Positions 26,664 through 34,424 are shown, counted from the stretch's first letter. The stretch is DNA of 55,369 nt from Salinivirgaceae bacterium (GCA_017474765.1 JAFVGW010000049.1:1-55369); one strand, 5' to 3'. Numbers and translations are program-made. The notes: generated by a model not told the origin, from the sequence alone.

Positions 26664-27452
26664 TTAGTTCGCGCTGCTGCCGCCAAACTTGTAGTGTACG
26701 CTCAATTCAACGCGGTAACTACGCCAGTTGAAGTCGCGAATCTCAACTTTCTCGGGGTTTTCGTCGTCGCGGCGGCCGTAGTAGAGCGTTCCTTTGTGGC
26801 TCATATCCTTGGTGATGCCGCTGTAGAAATCGGTTGAGAAGGCGAACTTGTCGTTGAGGTCGAACCTTAAGCCAGTGGTGAAACCAACCGAGTGCAGTTC
26901 GCCAACGTTCTTGTCGATGCCCACGCGGTAGTTGTACTCAACACCGAAGTTGGGGTTGAATTTGCCAATCTGGTAGCCGATTTTCAGCGGCACCGATACC
27001 ATGGCGTAATCGGTTGAACCCTCTTTGCGGCCAACGATTTTCTCACCCTCGCCGTCCTGCTCGTTCCAGTTGATGAACATCTCCTGGTTGTCGCAGCAGT
27101 CATCATCGTCGTAGTCATATTCGTATCTGAAACTTCCTACGCTCACCCAATAGGATCCGTCCTTGCCGTATTTGCCCTCCATTTTGGTGCGGTAACTTTC
27201 GTTCTGCGACATATAGTGCCCGCGTACGCCGATGCCGATTGTAAGATGGCTGTTCAAAACGCTCTTCATTCCAAAGCCTAAGTGGGTTGTTACACCTGCA
27301 CCAGGATTCCAAACCAGACGGTTCTCAACCGCAACAGGAGTGCATACGGCAGTCCATACGCCACTACCAATGCTGGCGTCGAACGATGTTTGTGCCATTG
27401 TAATGTTTTGCAAAGCGATGAGCGCAAGGCTCAAAAATCCAATCTTTTTCAT
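26664..27452 (-). CDS. Outer-membrane beta-barrel protein, sigma-linked paralogue A
   Basis: The 262-residue protein starts with a signal peptide (MKKIGFLSLALIALQN to TMAQ) and continues as an eight-strand-type barrel (SFDASIGSGVWTAV, GYQIGKFNPNFGVEYNYRVG, FTTGLRFDLNDKFAFSTDFY) ending in HYKFGGSSAN. An acidic, cysteine-bearing outer loop, YEYDYDDDDCCDNQEM, lies near the middle. It shares GVWxxxCxP near the N-terminus and TKDMSHKGTLY with the barrels at 27545 and 28414. Upstream it has TGCAAC-N15-CATCA, the signature shared with the sigma gene, so it is a likely target of that sigma factor. Confidence 0.78.
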   Translation of the reverse strand: MKKIGFLSLALIALQNITMAQTSFDASIGSGVWTAVCTPVAVENRLVWNPGAGVTTHLGFGMKSVLNSHLTIGIGVRGHYMSQNESYRTKMEGKYGKDGSYWVSVGSFRYEYDYDDDDCCDNQEMFINWNEQDGEGEKIVGRKEGSTDYAMVSVPLKIGYQIGKFNPNFGVEYNYRVGIDKNVGELHSVGFTTGLRFDLNDKFAFSTDFYSGITKDMSHKGTLYYGRRDDENPEKVEIRDFNWRSYRVELSVHYKFGGSSAN

Positions 27453-27490
27453 CTTTTTTGAGTTTTTTTGTTTTTAATCGTTTGCCTATA

Positions 27491-27516
27491 TGATGCGCGA
27501 TTTTGAAAAGGTTGCA
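27491..27516 (-). promoter_or_regulatory. Candidate ECF promoter of barrel A: TGCAAC-N15-CATCA
   Basis: On the minus strand TGCAAC is at 27516-27511 and CATCA at 27495-27491, separated by 15 bases, and the start codon at 27452 is 38 bases on. A second TGCAAC lies 11 bases further upstream (27527-27522). The same arrangement precedes the genes at 28264 and 30552. AAC in the -35 box is typical of ECF sigma promoters. Confidence 0.65.
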
Positions 27517-27544
27517 GTCTGGTTGCAATTTTTTTGAAAAATTT

Positions 27545-28264
27545 TTATTCCGACTTGCCCAAACGATAGTTCACGCCGATTTCAAGCCTTTGCGAGTGCC
27601 AGTTGATTTTCTGTTCATCCAGTTTTTCAGCATTCTCAACCCAGCCATATTCTGTTTCAGTGCAAGTTTTCTTCACTTTGCGGGCAGTGTGGCTCATGTC
27701 GCTTGTGACGTTGCTCACATAATTGAGAGTCAGGGCAAATTTCGGCGACAGGCGGTATTCCGCTCCCGCACTGAAACTCAGCGAACCGTTTTTGTCCACA
27801 TCGTTGTCGTTCAAACGGTAGCCGAACTCCATTCCCACATTGGGTGTGAATTTGCCCAAATTGTAGCCGATGCGGACAGGAAGGGCAATCAGATAGTAGT
27901 TTGCGGCAGCCTCGAAATCGCCAAAACTGCTGGTTTCACTGTCGTCCCACCAATAGTCTATTGTTGTTTTGTCGCCATCCCATTCATTGTCGAAGTGCAT
28001 TTTGTAGCCATAATTGCTCATCAGAAAGTGGAAATTGGCTCCGATGCTTGCGGTCAGGTTCGAATTGAAAGTCTTGCTTGCGGCCGCACCAACAAAGGCG
28101 GTTGGAGCCACTTCGAACTTGCAGACGGTCTGTCCGTCATATTTGTTCGGATTACAGGTCGGAGCCCAAACTCCAGCACCTGCATTTAGGCTGAATGATG
28201 TTTGCGCTAAAGCGATGCCTTGTGCAGCAATGAGCATGATGCCCAGAAAACAAATCTTTTTCAT
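27545..28264 (-). CDS. Outer-membrane beta-barrel protein, sigma-linked paralogue B
   Basis: The 239-residue protein has a signal peptide (MKKICFLGIMLIAAQG to ALAQ) close to that of paralogue A, then NAGAGVWAPTCNP and a barrel pattern (NLTASIGANFHFL, RIGYNLGKFTPNVGMEFGYR, SLSFSAGAEYRLSPKFALTL), ending EIGVNYRLGKSE. It shares TSDMSHT with the others. Its upstream site TGCAAC-N15-CATCA matches those of paralogue A and the sigma gene. Role unknown; probably an envelope protein made on demand. Confidence 0.78.
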   Translation of the reverse strand: MKKICFLGIMLIAAQGIALAQTSFSLNAGAGVWAPTCNPNKYDGQTVCKFEVAPTAFVGAAASKTFNSNLTASIGANFHFLMSNYGYKMHFDNEWDGDKTTIDYWWDDSETSSFGDFEAAANYYLIALPVRIGYNLGKFTPNVGMEFGYRLNDNDVDKNGSLSFSAGAEYRLSPKFALTLNYVSNVTSDMSHTARKVKKTCTETEYGWVENAEKLDEQKINWHSQRLEIGVNYRLGKSE

Positions 28265-28296
28265 AATTCAAAGTTTTTAGTGTTATTACACAACTG

Positions 28297-28322
28297 TGAT
28301 GTTGAATTATGAAAAGGTTGCA
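28297..28322 (-). promoter_or_regulatory. Candidate ECF promoter of barrel B: TGCAAC-N15-CATCA
   Basis: On the minus strand TGCAAC is at 28322-28317 and CATCA at 28301-28297, 15 bases apart, 32 bases before the start at 28264. A related TGCATC lies 11 bases upstream (28333-28328). Confidence 0.65.
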
Positions 28323-28413
28323 GTCGGGATGCAATATTTTTTTTAGTTTTGGAAGTTAATATTTGTAATTCAGATAGTTACTAATGATGCTCTTTTTCAG
28401 GACTTATATCTGC

Positions 28414-29433
28414 CTAAAACCTGAAATGCCCCATCAATTCGAACCTGAAAGTGTGCCATGTGTATTTGTCGGATCTGATGAAAGACCCGTCGGCGCGGCT
28501 GTAGAGCGACCCAGTGTGAGACATGTCTTTGGTCAGCGATGCGTAGAAGTTGCTCGATACGGCAAAATGCTTGCCGAAATCGTAGCGTATGCCAGTGATA
28601 ATGCCCAATGAGTGCAGGTCTTTCAAATCGTTTTCCATTGCCATTCTGATGTTGTACTCCACACCCGCGTAGGGAGTGAATTTACCGACGCGCAATCCAA
28701 GCCGCACAGGTACGGCGAACATCACGTAATTTGACTCCGACTCTTTCAGTCCGACTGAATCTTGATAATGTCCGTTTTCGTCTTCATCCCAATGCATATC
28801 AAGGCCTTCGCCGTGCCCGCTTTCACCTTTTTCGATGTTGAATGTGCTGATATTTATGGTGTATTTCGCATCGTCGCTGCAAGAGTTGCAATCGGGATAA
28901 TTGCAAGTGAATTTTCCTTTAAGTCCTTCGTTTTCAAACAGAAAATGAATGCTAGCGCCTGTGCCGAGCGTGAGTCGTCTGATAAATTTTGTTTCGTAAT
29001 TCACACCGAAATTGATTGTGCCGTTGCCGTCCTCATTCCATGCCAGGTGATTTTCAACAATAATCGGGCTGCAAAGGCTTGTCCAGGCGCCAACGCCCAT
29101 GAACATGTCGAGCGTGCTCCTGTCAACAATGAAACCGACGACTCGGTTGCGGCGAGTACTGTCGGCAGGTTCTTCCCATTCGGTGGCAACAGGGAGTGTA
29201 TAGGCTTGTCGGCTGAATATTAGCAGATTAGGGTTGGTGGAAAGTGCGCTCGGGTGGATGGGATGCAGTGCCGTAGTGCCTTCAAACGGGTTGACGCGCC
29301 TCTCAACATATTCATACACAGTGTCGTAGATGATTTCTTCCTCGTATATGTATATGGTGTCCTGAGCCCGCATCAAAGAACTTGATATGCAGACCATTAC
29401 CAACGCCAACACAATTTTCGGCAGAAAGCGCAT
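28414..29433 (-). CDS. Outer-membrane beta-barrel protein with long N-terminal extension, paralogue C
   Basis: The 339-residue protein has a signal peptide (to about 23, MRAQ), then about 90 residues before the barrel, beginning with the acidic, Tyr-rich DTIYIYEEEIIYDTVYEYVE, and then Pro/Thr-rich sequence. The barrel (about 112-339) starts MGVGAWTSLCSPIIVENHLA and parallels paralogue A (GVWTAVCTPVAVENRLVWN), with RLGLRVGKFTPYAGVEYNIR and TKDMSHTGSLYS. It ends MGHFRF. It follows the sigma gene by 117 bases, and its upstream region has a TACTTTGC-like housekeeping box, not the TGCAAC site. The extension could reach the periplasm or another partner; that is speculation. Confidence 0.78.
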   Translation of the reverse strand: MRFLPKIVLALVMVCISSSLMRAQDTIYIYEEEIIYDTVYEYVERRVNPFEGTTALHPIHPSALSTNPNLLIFSRQAYTLPVATEWEEPADSTRRNRVVGFIVDRSTLDMFMGVGAWTSLCSPIIVENHLAWNEDGNGTINFGVNYETKFIRRLTLGTGASIHFLFENEGLKGKFTCNYPDCNSCSDDAKYTINISTFNIEKGESGHGEGLDMHWDEDENGHYQDSVGLKESESNYVMFAVPVRLGLRVGKFTPYAGVEYNIRMAMENDLKDLHSLGIITGIRYDFGKHFAVSSNFYASLTKDMSHTGSLYSRADGSFIRSDKYTWHTFRFELMGHFRF

Positions 29434-29550
29434 AAAAGATTATAACCGATGCAAAGTAAAACTAAATCTTTGTTTCAATCCAATTAAATCCTAATTTCTA
29501 ACCAATAAACAACTATAACTCACCAATACCAAAAATCTAACACCCAACAC

Positions 29551-30552
29551 CTAATTAATAGTGTCCTTAACTATAACCTTCTGATGCTTGATAATCTTCT
29601 TTTTCACCACAACGGTCTTTTTCTTTTCCTGTGGCTTTTCAGTGTTCGTCACTTTTGGCTCTGGTTCGGGTGGCAGGCTTGCCAGCGTGTCGGCCAGGTT
29701 GAGCGTGTCGGGCGAAAATACATCGGTCAGTGTATCAATCTGATATGCGTTGCTGTCAACTGTAACGACAATCGGCGTTGGTTCCTGAACTGGCTCACTG
29801 TCGGCGTTGTTCATCACCACAGCGCCAATGCCCACACCAGCGGCCACTGTGGCGGTTGCGATGCCAGTGGTCACAGCGGCAGTGGAGCCAACGGTGACGT
29901 GTCCAGCGGCGGTGCCAAAGTTGATGGCGGGTGTTGCAGCGGGAGCCAGACTGAAATCGCTGAAACTGTGCTGGAACATCTTGTCAATGTAGCCCTCGCG
30001 GCGCGGAATGAAGAACAGCAGCCATGCGCGGCGGCGCTGTTTCTTGTGCGCCTCCTCGGTCAGAATCTCCTGAAGACGCTTGCGGGCACGCATCAGGTGC
30101 GATTTCGACGTGTTCTCACTGATTCCCAACTCATCGGCAATTTGCGCGTGTGAGTATCCGTCAATCACATACATGTTGAAGACCAAACGATGGTGCTCTG
30201 GCAGTTGGTTGACGGCGGCAAGCAGTTCCTCCTGTGTGAAATCCACTTGCGCTATGATGTTCATATTGTCTTTGTTGTCCATGTCGTCATCGGTTAAAAT
30301 GTTTTCGTAGAGTTGGTTAGCGGCTTGCATTCGCAGATGCTGGAGAGCGGTGTTCACCGTAATCCGCCGCAGCCAAGCGTCAAATTCGCCCGTTCCGCGG
30401 AACGAGTCCGATTTTTCCATAGCAGCCATAAAGGCGTCGTGGGCAAGGTCTTCAGCCAACTGGCGGTCAGTTACGTAGCGGTAGCAGACACCTGTCAGTT
30501 TGCTGATGTTCCTGTTGTAGGCCTTGGTCCAAAAGTCAGTCGTAAAATCCAT
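29551..30552 (-). CDS. ECF sigma factor fused to a transmembrane segment and periplasmic tail
   Basis: Residues 1-165 are a standard ECF sigma factor: region 2 with DRQLAEDLAHDAFMAAM and FDAWLRRITVNTALQHLR, and region 4 with LPEHHRLVFNMYVIDGYSHA and the helix-turn-helix IADELGISENTSKSHLMRAR. After a basic stretch (KKQRRRAW, 170-177) the protein goes on for 155 more residues. These comprise a linker, one Ala/Thr/Val/Gly-rich hydrophobic segment (about 224-247, then NNADSEP), a Pro/Thr/Asp-rich part and a Lys-rich end (EKKKTVVVKKKIIKHQK). Positive charge before and negative after the segment suggests cytoplasmic sigma and periplasmic tail. No separate anti-sigma gene is present. It may be held at the membrane and released by a signal, which is inference. 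Confidence 0.85.
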   Translation of the reverse strand: MDFTTDFWTKAYNRNISKLTGVCYRYVTDRQLAEDLAHDAFMAAMEKSDSFRGTGEFDAWLRRITVNTALQHLRMQAANQLYENILTDDDMDNKDNMNIIAQVDFTQEELLAAVNQLPEHHRLVFNMYVIDGYSHAQIADELGISENTSKSHLMRARKRLQEILTEEAHKKQRRRAWLLFFIPRREGYIDKMFQHSFSDFSLAPAATPAINFGTAAGHVTVGSTAAVTTGIATATVAAGVGIGAVVMNNADSEPVQEPTPIVVTVDSNAYQIDTLTDVFSPDTLNLADTLASLPPEPEPKVTNTEKPQEKKKTVVVKKKIIKHQKVIVKDTIN

Positions 30553-30576
30553 TTCTAAACGCGTTTTTTAACCTTA

Positions 30577-30602
30577 TGATGGCTTTTTGCCAAAAAGTTG
30601 CA
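30577..30602 (-). promoter_or_regulatory. Candidate ECF promoter of the sigma gene itself: TGCAAC-N15-CATCA
   Basis: On the minus strand TGCAAC is at 30602-30597 and CATCA at 30581-30577, 15 bases apart, 24 bases before the sigma start at 30552. Box sequences and spacing equal those of the barrel genes at 27452 and 28264, so the sigma gene is probably autoregulated. Confidence 0.65.
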
Positions 30603-30647
30603 CCATTTCTTGAAAAATATTTTATTCCGATGGCAACGTGTTTGTAA

Positions 30648-31142
30648 TCAATTTCTTATTGATGAAAATTTTGTCATGCCAGTGATTGGCGAAGATAGAA
30701 TTTTGCTCCAGTCGTCGGTGTCGAACTGAAGCCAGACAACATCGGCTGTGGCAAACCAGCCAAATGCCGAACTGCCCGACAATTGGCTCGCGAGCCTCGA
30801 AACCAGCGGATTGTGCGCCACCACAAGCAGATGGTTGATGCTGTTGTCGCAACTGCAGACGGCACTAACAGCGCGGTCTTCGTCTTCATCGTAGAGCAGT
30901 GGCAGAATCTCGGGTTCAAGACTGATATTCAGCACATTCATCACCACTTGCGCTGTCTCCATTGCCCGTTGTGCGTGGCTGGTCCAGACGGCGTCGGGAA
31001 TGAGACTGGCAGCCAGCAGTTTCTGCGCCACACGTTCGGTTTGCTCTACGCCGTCGGGCAAAATATGGCGGTCAGTGTCGGGCACGTTCCATGCCCCGCC
31101 CTCGGTGAGTGCATGGCGCATTATCATTATCGATTTGTTCAT
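30648..31142 (-). CDS. SixA-type histidine phosphatase
   Basis: The 164-residue protein is a small histidine phosphatase superfamily member. The RH motif is MRHALTEG (Arg9, His10), a second active-site arginine is expected in SHAQRAMETAQ, and the late histidine is in LLVVAHNPLVSRLAS. It resembles SixA, which removes phosphate from protein histidines, but the substrate is not shown. It lies upstream of the sigma gene on the same strand, 95 bases away, with the candidate ECF promoter in between, so it is probably a separate unit. Confidence 0.82.
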   Translation of the reverse strand: MNKSIMIMRHALTEGGAWNVPDTDRHILPDGVEQTERVAQKLLAASLIPDAVWTSHAQRAMETAQVVMNVLNISLEPEILPLLYDEDEDRAVSAVCSCDNSINHLLVVAHNPLVSRLASQLSGSSAFGWFATADVVWLQFDTDDWSKILSSPITGMTKFSSIRN

Positions 31143-31211
31143 TTGTTTCCGATTTGCCGCTAATATACTCAGCGTATTTTATGAAATATCCGCTTGCCAC
31201 AATTATTTTCC

Positions 31212-31219
31212 TACTTTTG
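31212..31219 (+). promoter_or_regulatory. Bacteroidota-type -7 box for porT
   Basis: TACTTTTG matches TAnnTTTG and lies 16 bases before ATG 31236. It overlaps the longer frame starting at 31194, so that start can be excluded. Confidence 0.6.
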
Positions 31220-31235
31220 CGTTTTCAAAAATGGT

Positions 31236-31952
31236 ATGGCGAAAAAACTGCTATTCATAATTCTTCTGCTTGCGGTGGCGGGCGGTGCGTCGGCGCAGAA
31301 AAAGCGTCCGTGGTGCAAGCCGTTCTACGATGCCGAGCCGTACCATTTCGGGTTCGCATTTTCGTTGGGGCAGATGTCGTTCAGTATCAGCCATTCCGAC
31401 GAGTTCAACCTTCTCGATACCGTCTATTCGGTTGAGTACAGCGGTGGCGCGCTTTTCGGTGCCAGCATGGTTTTCAACCTGAAACTGGCCGACAATTGGG
31501 ACTTGCGAACACTGCCAGGCCTTGCATTCAGTCAGCGAACTCTCACGTATCTGCTTGATGACGAACTTGTTGAACCTGATAGGGCACTGCGCTCGCACAA
31601 TATGAAAATCGAGACCACGCTCTTGCAGTTCCCAACGCTGATTAAATACCGCTCAACGCGCGAGAGCAACTATCGGCCTTACATTTACTGGGGCTTGAAC
31701 CCCGTTGTCGATTTGGCTGCTCGTAAGAAGGTCAAGCCCGAAGAACGGCCAAAAATCCGACTCAAAAAGTTTGATGTCTATGCCGAAATAGGTATCGGAC
31801 TCGACAATTATCTGAAGTATTTCAAATACTCTACCGAACTGAAATTCAGTTACGGACTGCTCGATATGGTTAAGCAGGACGGTACCGAATACACCCGCGC
31901 TTACCGCCGTTTGGGCTCAAAAATGGTCACTTTAGTGCTCTGCTTCGAATGA
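31236..31952 (+). CDS. porT: PorT-family outer-membrane protein of the type IX secretion system
   Basis: From ATG 31236 the protein has 238 residues with a signal peptide ending near 20 (GGASAQ). The barrel pattern (YHFGFAFSLGQMSFSI, GGALFGASMVFNLKLADNWD, YIYWGLNPVVDLAARKK) fits the PorT family, which is required for type IX secretion in Porphyromonas and Flavobacterium. The gene overlaps the next by four bases (ATGA at 31949-31952), so the two are translationally coupled. The T9SS sorting domain at 15254 is consistent with an active system. Confidence 0.8.
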   Translation: MAKKLLFIILLLAVAGGASAQKKRPWCKPFYDAEPYHFGFAFSLGQMSFSISHSDEFNLLDTVYSVEYSGGALFGASMVFNLKLADNWDLRTLPGLAFSQRTLTYLLDDELVEPDRALRSHNMKIETTLLQFPTLIKYRSTRESNYRPYIYWGLNPVVDLAARKKVKPEERPKIRLKKFDVYAEIGIGLDNYLKYFKYSTELKFSYGLLDMVKQDGTEYTRAYRRLGSKMVTLVLCFE

Positions 31953-33505
31953 TTAAGGAAATCACTTTGGCCTTGTCGCCCGAAAAGGCGTCGTCAGAGA
32001 AATTTTATCTGCCCGCCGCTGCCGCAAAATTGGGCCTTTCCACCGAGCAAATCTCGCTCTGCCGCTTGCGCGGACGGTCAATCGACGCGCGTCACGGCCG
32101 TGTGCTAATCAATCTGCGGCTCGATGTCTATATTGATGAACTGCCGAAGCCCGATGAGTGGCAAGTGCCTGATTATCCAAATGTTGAACACTGCCAGCCA
32201 GCTGTGATAGTGGGGGCGGGGCCTGCGGGACTGTTTGCCGCGCTCAAATTTTTGCAGTCGGGGCTGAAGCCAGTAATTGTTGAGCGCGGAAAAGACGTGC
32301 ACTCGCGCCGTATCGACATTGCCGCCATTCACCGCAACCAAGGCATCAATCCCGACTCAAACTACGGTTTCGGCGAAGGTGGTGCTGGCACCTATTCCGA
32401 CGGAAAACTTTTCACCCGTTCGAAGAAACGCGGCGACATTTCCGAAGTCCTGCGCATTCTCTATGCCAACGGCGGCAACCCCGACATTATGGTCGACGCC
32501 CACCCGCACATTGGCACCGACAAACTGCCAGGCATTATCGAAAATATCCGCAAAACCATAATCGAGCACGGCGGCCAGGTGCTTTTCGGCGTGTCGTTCG
32601 ACAGTCTGATTCTCGATGGCGACCGCGTTCGCGGAATCCGCACCACTTCAGGCGACGAAATACGTTCCGATGCCGTGATTATGGCCACAGGCCATTCAGC
32701 GCGCGAAGTCTATTATTCGCTTCACCGTCAGGGCATTGCGCTCGAACCGAAGGCCTTTGCAATGGGCGTTCGCGTTGAGCACCCGCAGAGTTTGATTGAC
32801 AGTATTCAGTACTCGTGCCGCCAGCGCGGACCGTATCTGCCTGCAGCGGCCTACAGCCTTGTGCAGCAGTCGGGTGGGCGCGGGGTTTACTCGTTTTGTA
32901 TGTGCCCAGGCGGAATTATCGTTCCCGCTTCAACGGCTGATAATGAGATGGTTGTCAACGGAATGTCGCCGTCGGCGCGTGGCAGCCAGTGGGCCAATTC
33001 GGCCATTGTAGTTGAGTTGCGCACTGAGGATATTCCGCAATCTGCCGACCCGGTGATGGCCGGACTTGAGTTTCAGATGCAATATGAGCGGTTGGCTTTC
33101 AACAATGGCGGTGCCGGCCAGATTGCGCCCGCACAGCGGTTGGTCGATTTTGTTGAGTCGCGAGTGTCGGGTTCGCTTCCGCGCACGTCGTTCACGCCAG
33201 GCATAATCTCGTCGCCGATGCACCAGTGGTTGCCCGATTTTATCCGCCAGCGCCTGCAGGACGGTCTTCGCCAGTTCGACCGCCGAATGCGCGGCTTCTA
33301 CACCAACGATGCCGTGCTGATTGGCGTCGAGAGCCGCACTAGTTCGCCCTTGCGCATTCCGCGTGACCCTGAAACACTGCAACACGTTCAGATTCAAGGC
33401 CTTTTTCCTTGCGGCGAAGGCGCGGGCTATGCAGGTGGCATCGTCTCATCGGCACTCGATGGCCAGCGTTGCGCCGAAAAGGCGACCGAGTTTTTGGAAA
33501 AATAG
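31949..33505 (+). CDS. FAD-dependent oxidoreductase, COG2509 type
   Basis: The 518-residue protein has a short N-terminal domain (about 1-75), the dinucleotide-binding motif VIVGAGPAGLFAALKFLQSG near 87-106 and a second FAD element, DAVIMATGHSAREVYYSLHR. GFGEGGAGTYSDGKLFTR and the C-terminal LFPCGEGAGYAGGIVSSALD are typical of the uncharacterised FAD-dependent dehydrogenase family COG2509. Substrate unknown. It overlaps porT by four bases. Its 3' end coincides with a 20-base direct repeat whose second copy lies 960 bases downstream, beyond an AT-rich gene. Confidence 0.88.
   Translation: MIKEITLALSPEKASSEKFYLPAAAAKLGLSTEQISLCRLRGRSIDARHGRVLINLRLDVYIDELPKPDEWQVPDYPNVEHCQPAVIVGAGPAGLFAALKFLQSGLKPVIVERGKDVHSRRIDIAAIHRNQGINPDSNYGFGEGGAGTYSDGKLFTRSKKRGDISEVLRILYANGGNPDIMVDAHPHIGTDKLPGIIENIRKTIIEHGGQVLFGVSFDSLILDGDRVRGIRTTSGDEIRSDAVIMATGHSAREVYYSLHRQGIALEPKAFAMGVRVEHPQSLIDSIQYSCRQRGPYLPAAAYSLVQQSGGRGVYSFCMCPGGIIVPASTADNEMVVNGMSPSARGSQWANSAIVVELRTEDIPQSADPVMAGLEFQMQYERLAFNNGGAGQIAPAQRLVDFVESRVSGSLPRTSFTPGIISSPMHQWLPDFIRQRLQDGLRQFDRRMRGFYTNDAVLIGVESRTSSPLRIPRDPETLQHVQIQGLFPCGEGAGYAGGIVSSALDGQRCAEKATEFLEK
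33465..33484 (+). repeat. 20-base direct repeat, left copy, in the FAD gene 3' end
   Basis: AGCGTTGCGCCGAAAAGGCG encodes part of QRCAEKA near the C-terminus of the FAD protein. The identical right copy is at 34425-34444, exactly 960 bases on. Confidence 0.95.
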
Positions 33506-33516
33506 TTAGGTGAGGG

Positions 33517-34329
33517 TTACTTGTCTTTTACGGGGCGGACACTATTGCCATTTTTAGCACTTGCACCATAATTTATACTTCCACCCAAATTATCGAAAAA
33601 CATTTCAACAGGACTATTAAAATTGCTCATTGTTCCAGACCATATATTTCCCCATTCTCCTCGACGATACGTATTTATTCCCATACGACATCCTGCAAAT
33701 GGGAAAAAAACGCTATTTCCATTGGGGCCAGTTATAAGGCTACCCGCCACACCATTTTTTATAGTTTTCTTCCATTTACATTGATCGCATAATTCTTTAA
33801 TTTCTTCTGTTGTGGGCATTCTCCATCCATTTCCCCATACGGATTTTGCAATATCATTTTCAGTATTAACTAGATCAAATGCAGGATATGCACTCTCATC
33901 TTCAGCAGTTATTTCTCCACTTATGTCACCATAGCCAAATAAAATGCCATAATCACTATCTGTAGTCGCTCCCACATTTTTATCAGCCCATAAGACAGAA
34001 AGTCCTAAATCGATGGGAACTCCATCATCTGCTGTATATGATGATTTTTCATAAAAAGAATTATGTACAAAACAAATACCATAATCAGTGTGTTCTTTTT
34101 TGTACGCGGATTCGCATAATTCAAAATACTCTTCAGTATTGTTTTTTGCCTGTAATAGAAATGAATTATTCTTATCTGAATTAGGGTATAGCATGTAAAT
34201 AGTTCTCGTCAAATCTTTACAACCACCCCATCCAAATGGTGAATCAATAATGGGGTGAGTTTTAACTAATAAAGATTCTCCAAAGGTGGATTCTTTGATT
34301 CTTTCAATAGTTTCTATGTCTACAATCAT
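33517..34329 (-). CDS. FISUMP-like domain protein without signal peptide, on an AT-rich cassette
   Basis: The 270-residue protein has no signal peptide. Residues about 125-270 match the Bacteroidales form of the Fibrobacter major paralogous domain: PIDLGLSVLWADKNVGATTD, GDISGE, WGNGWRMPTTEEIKELCDQC, FPFAGCR and the end NGNSVRPVKDK. The N-terminal 120 residues are unknown, with three cysteines. Most such proteins are exported; this one would stay in the cytoplasm or be injected or delivered by another route. The gene is clearly richer in A and T than its neighbours and lies inside the 960-base segment bounded by direct repeats, so it is probably acquired. Confidence 0.72.
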   Translation of the reverse strand: MIVDIETIERIKESTFGESLLVKTHPIIDSPFGWGGCKDLTRTIYMLYPNSDKNNSFLLQAKNNTEEYFELCESAYKKEHTDYGICFVHNSFYEKSSYTADDGVPIDLGLSVLWADKNVGATTDSDYGILFGYGDISGEITAEDESAYPAFDLVNTENDIAKSVWGNGWRMPTTEEIKELCDQCKWKKTIKNGVAGSLITGPNGNSVFFPFAGCRMGINTYRRGEWGNIWSGTMSNFNSPVEMFFDNLGGSINYGASAKNGNSVRPVKDK

Positions 34330-34351
34330 AACATTAGTTTTTTAATTGAAA

Positions 34352-34359
34352 CAAATATA
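34352..34359 (-). promoter_or_regulatory. Bacteroidota-type -7 box for the FISUMP-like gene
   Basis: On the minus strand TATATTTG matches TAnnTTTG and lies 22 bases before the start at 34329. It means the cassette carries its own promoter. Confidence 0.55.
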
Positions 34360-34424
34360 TTTTTTTTTCAATAAAGTAGCGATTGATTTCAAAAGGTATT
34401 TAGTGTTTTTGTGAGTTAAATGAT

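Noticed and set aside
28414..29433. An ECF site of the TGCAAC-N15-CATCA type before the barrel at 29433
   Set aside because: The upstream sequence has GAAAC and GCATCGG, but at the wrong spacing. A housekeeping-like TACTTTGC is the better reading.
31194..31235. Extended start of porT at 31194
   Set aside because: The added codons overlap the promoter box at 31212-31219, and ATG 31236 starts a clean signal peptide.
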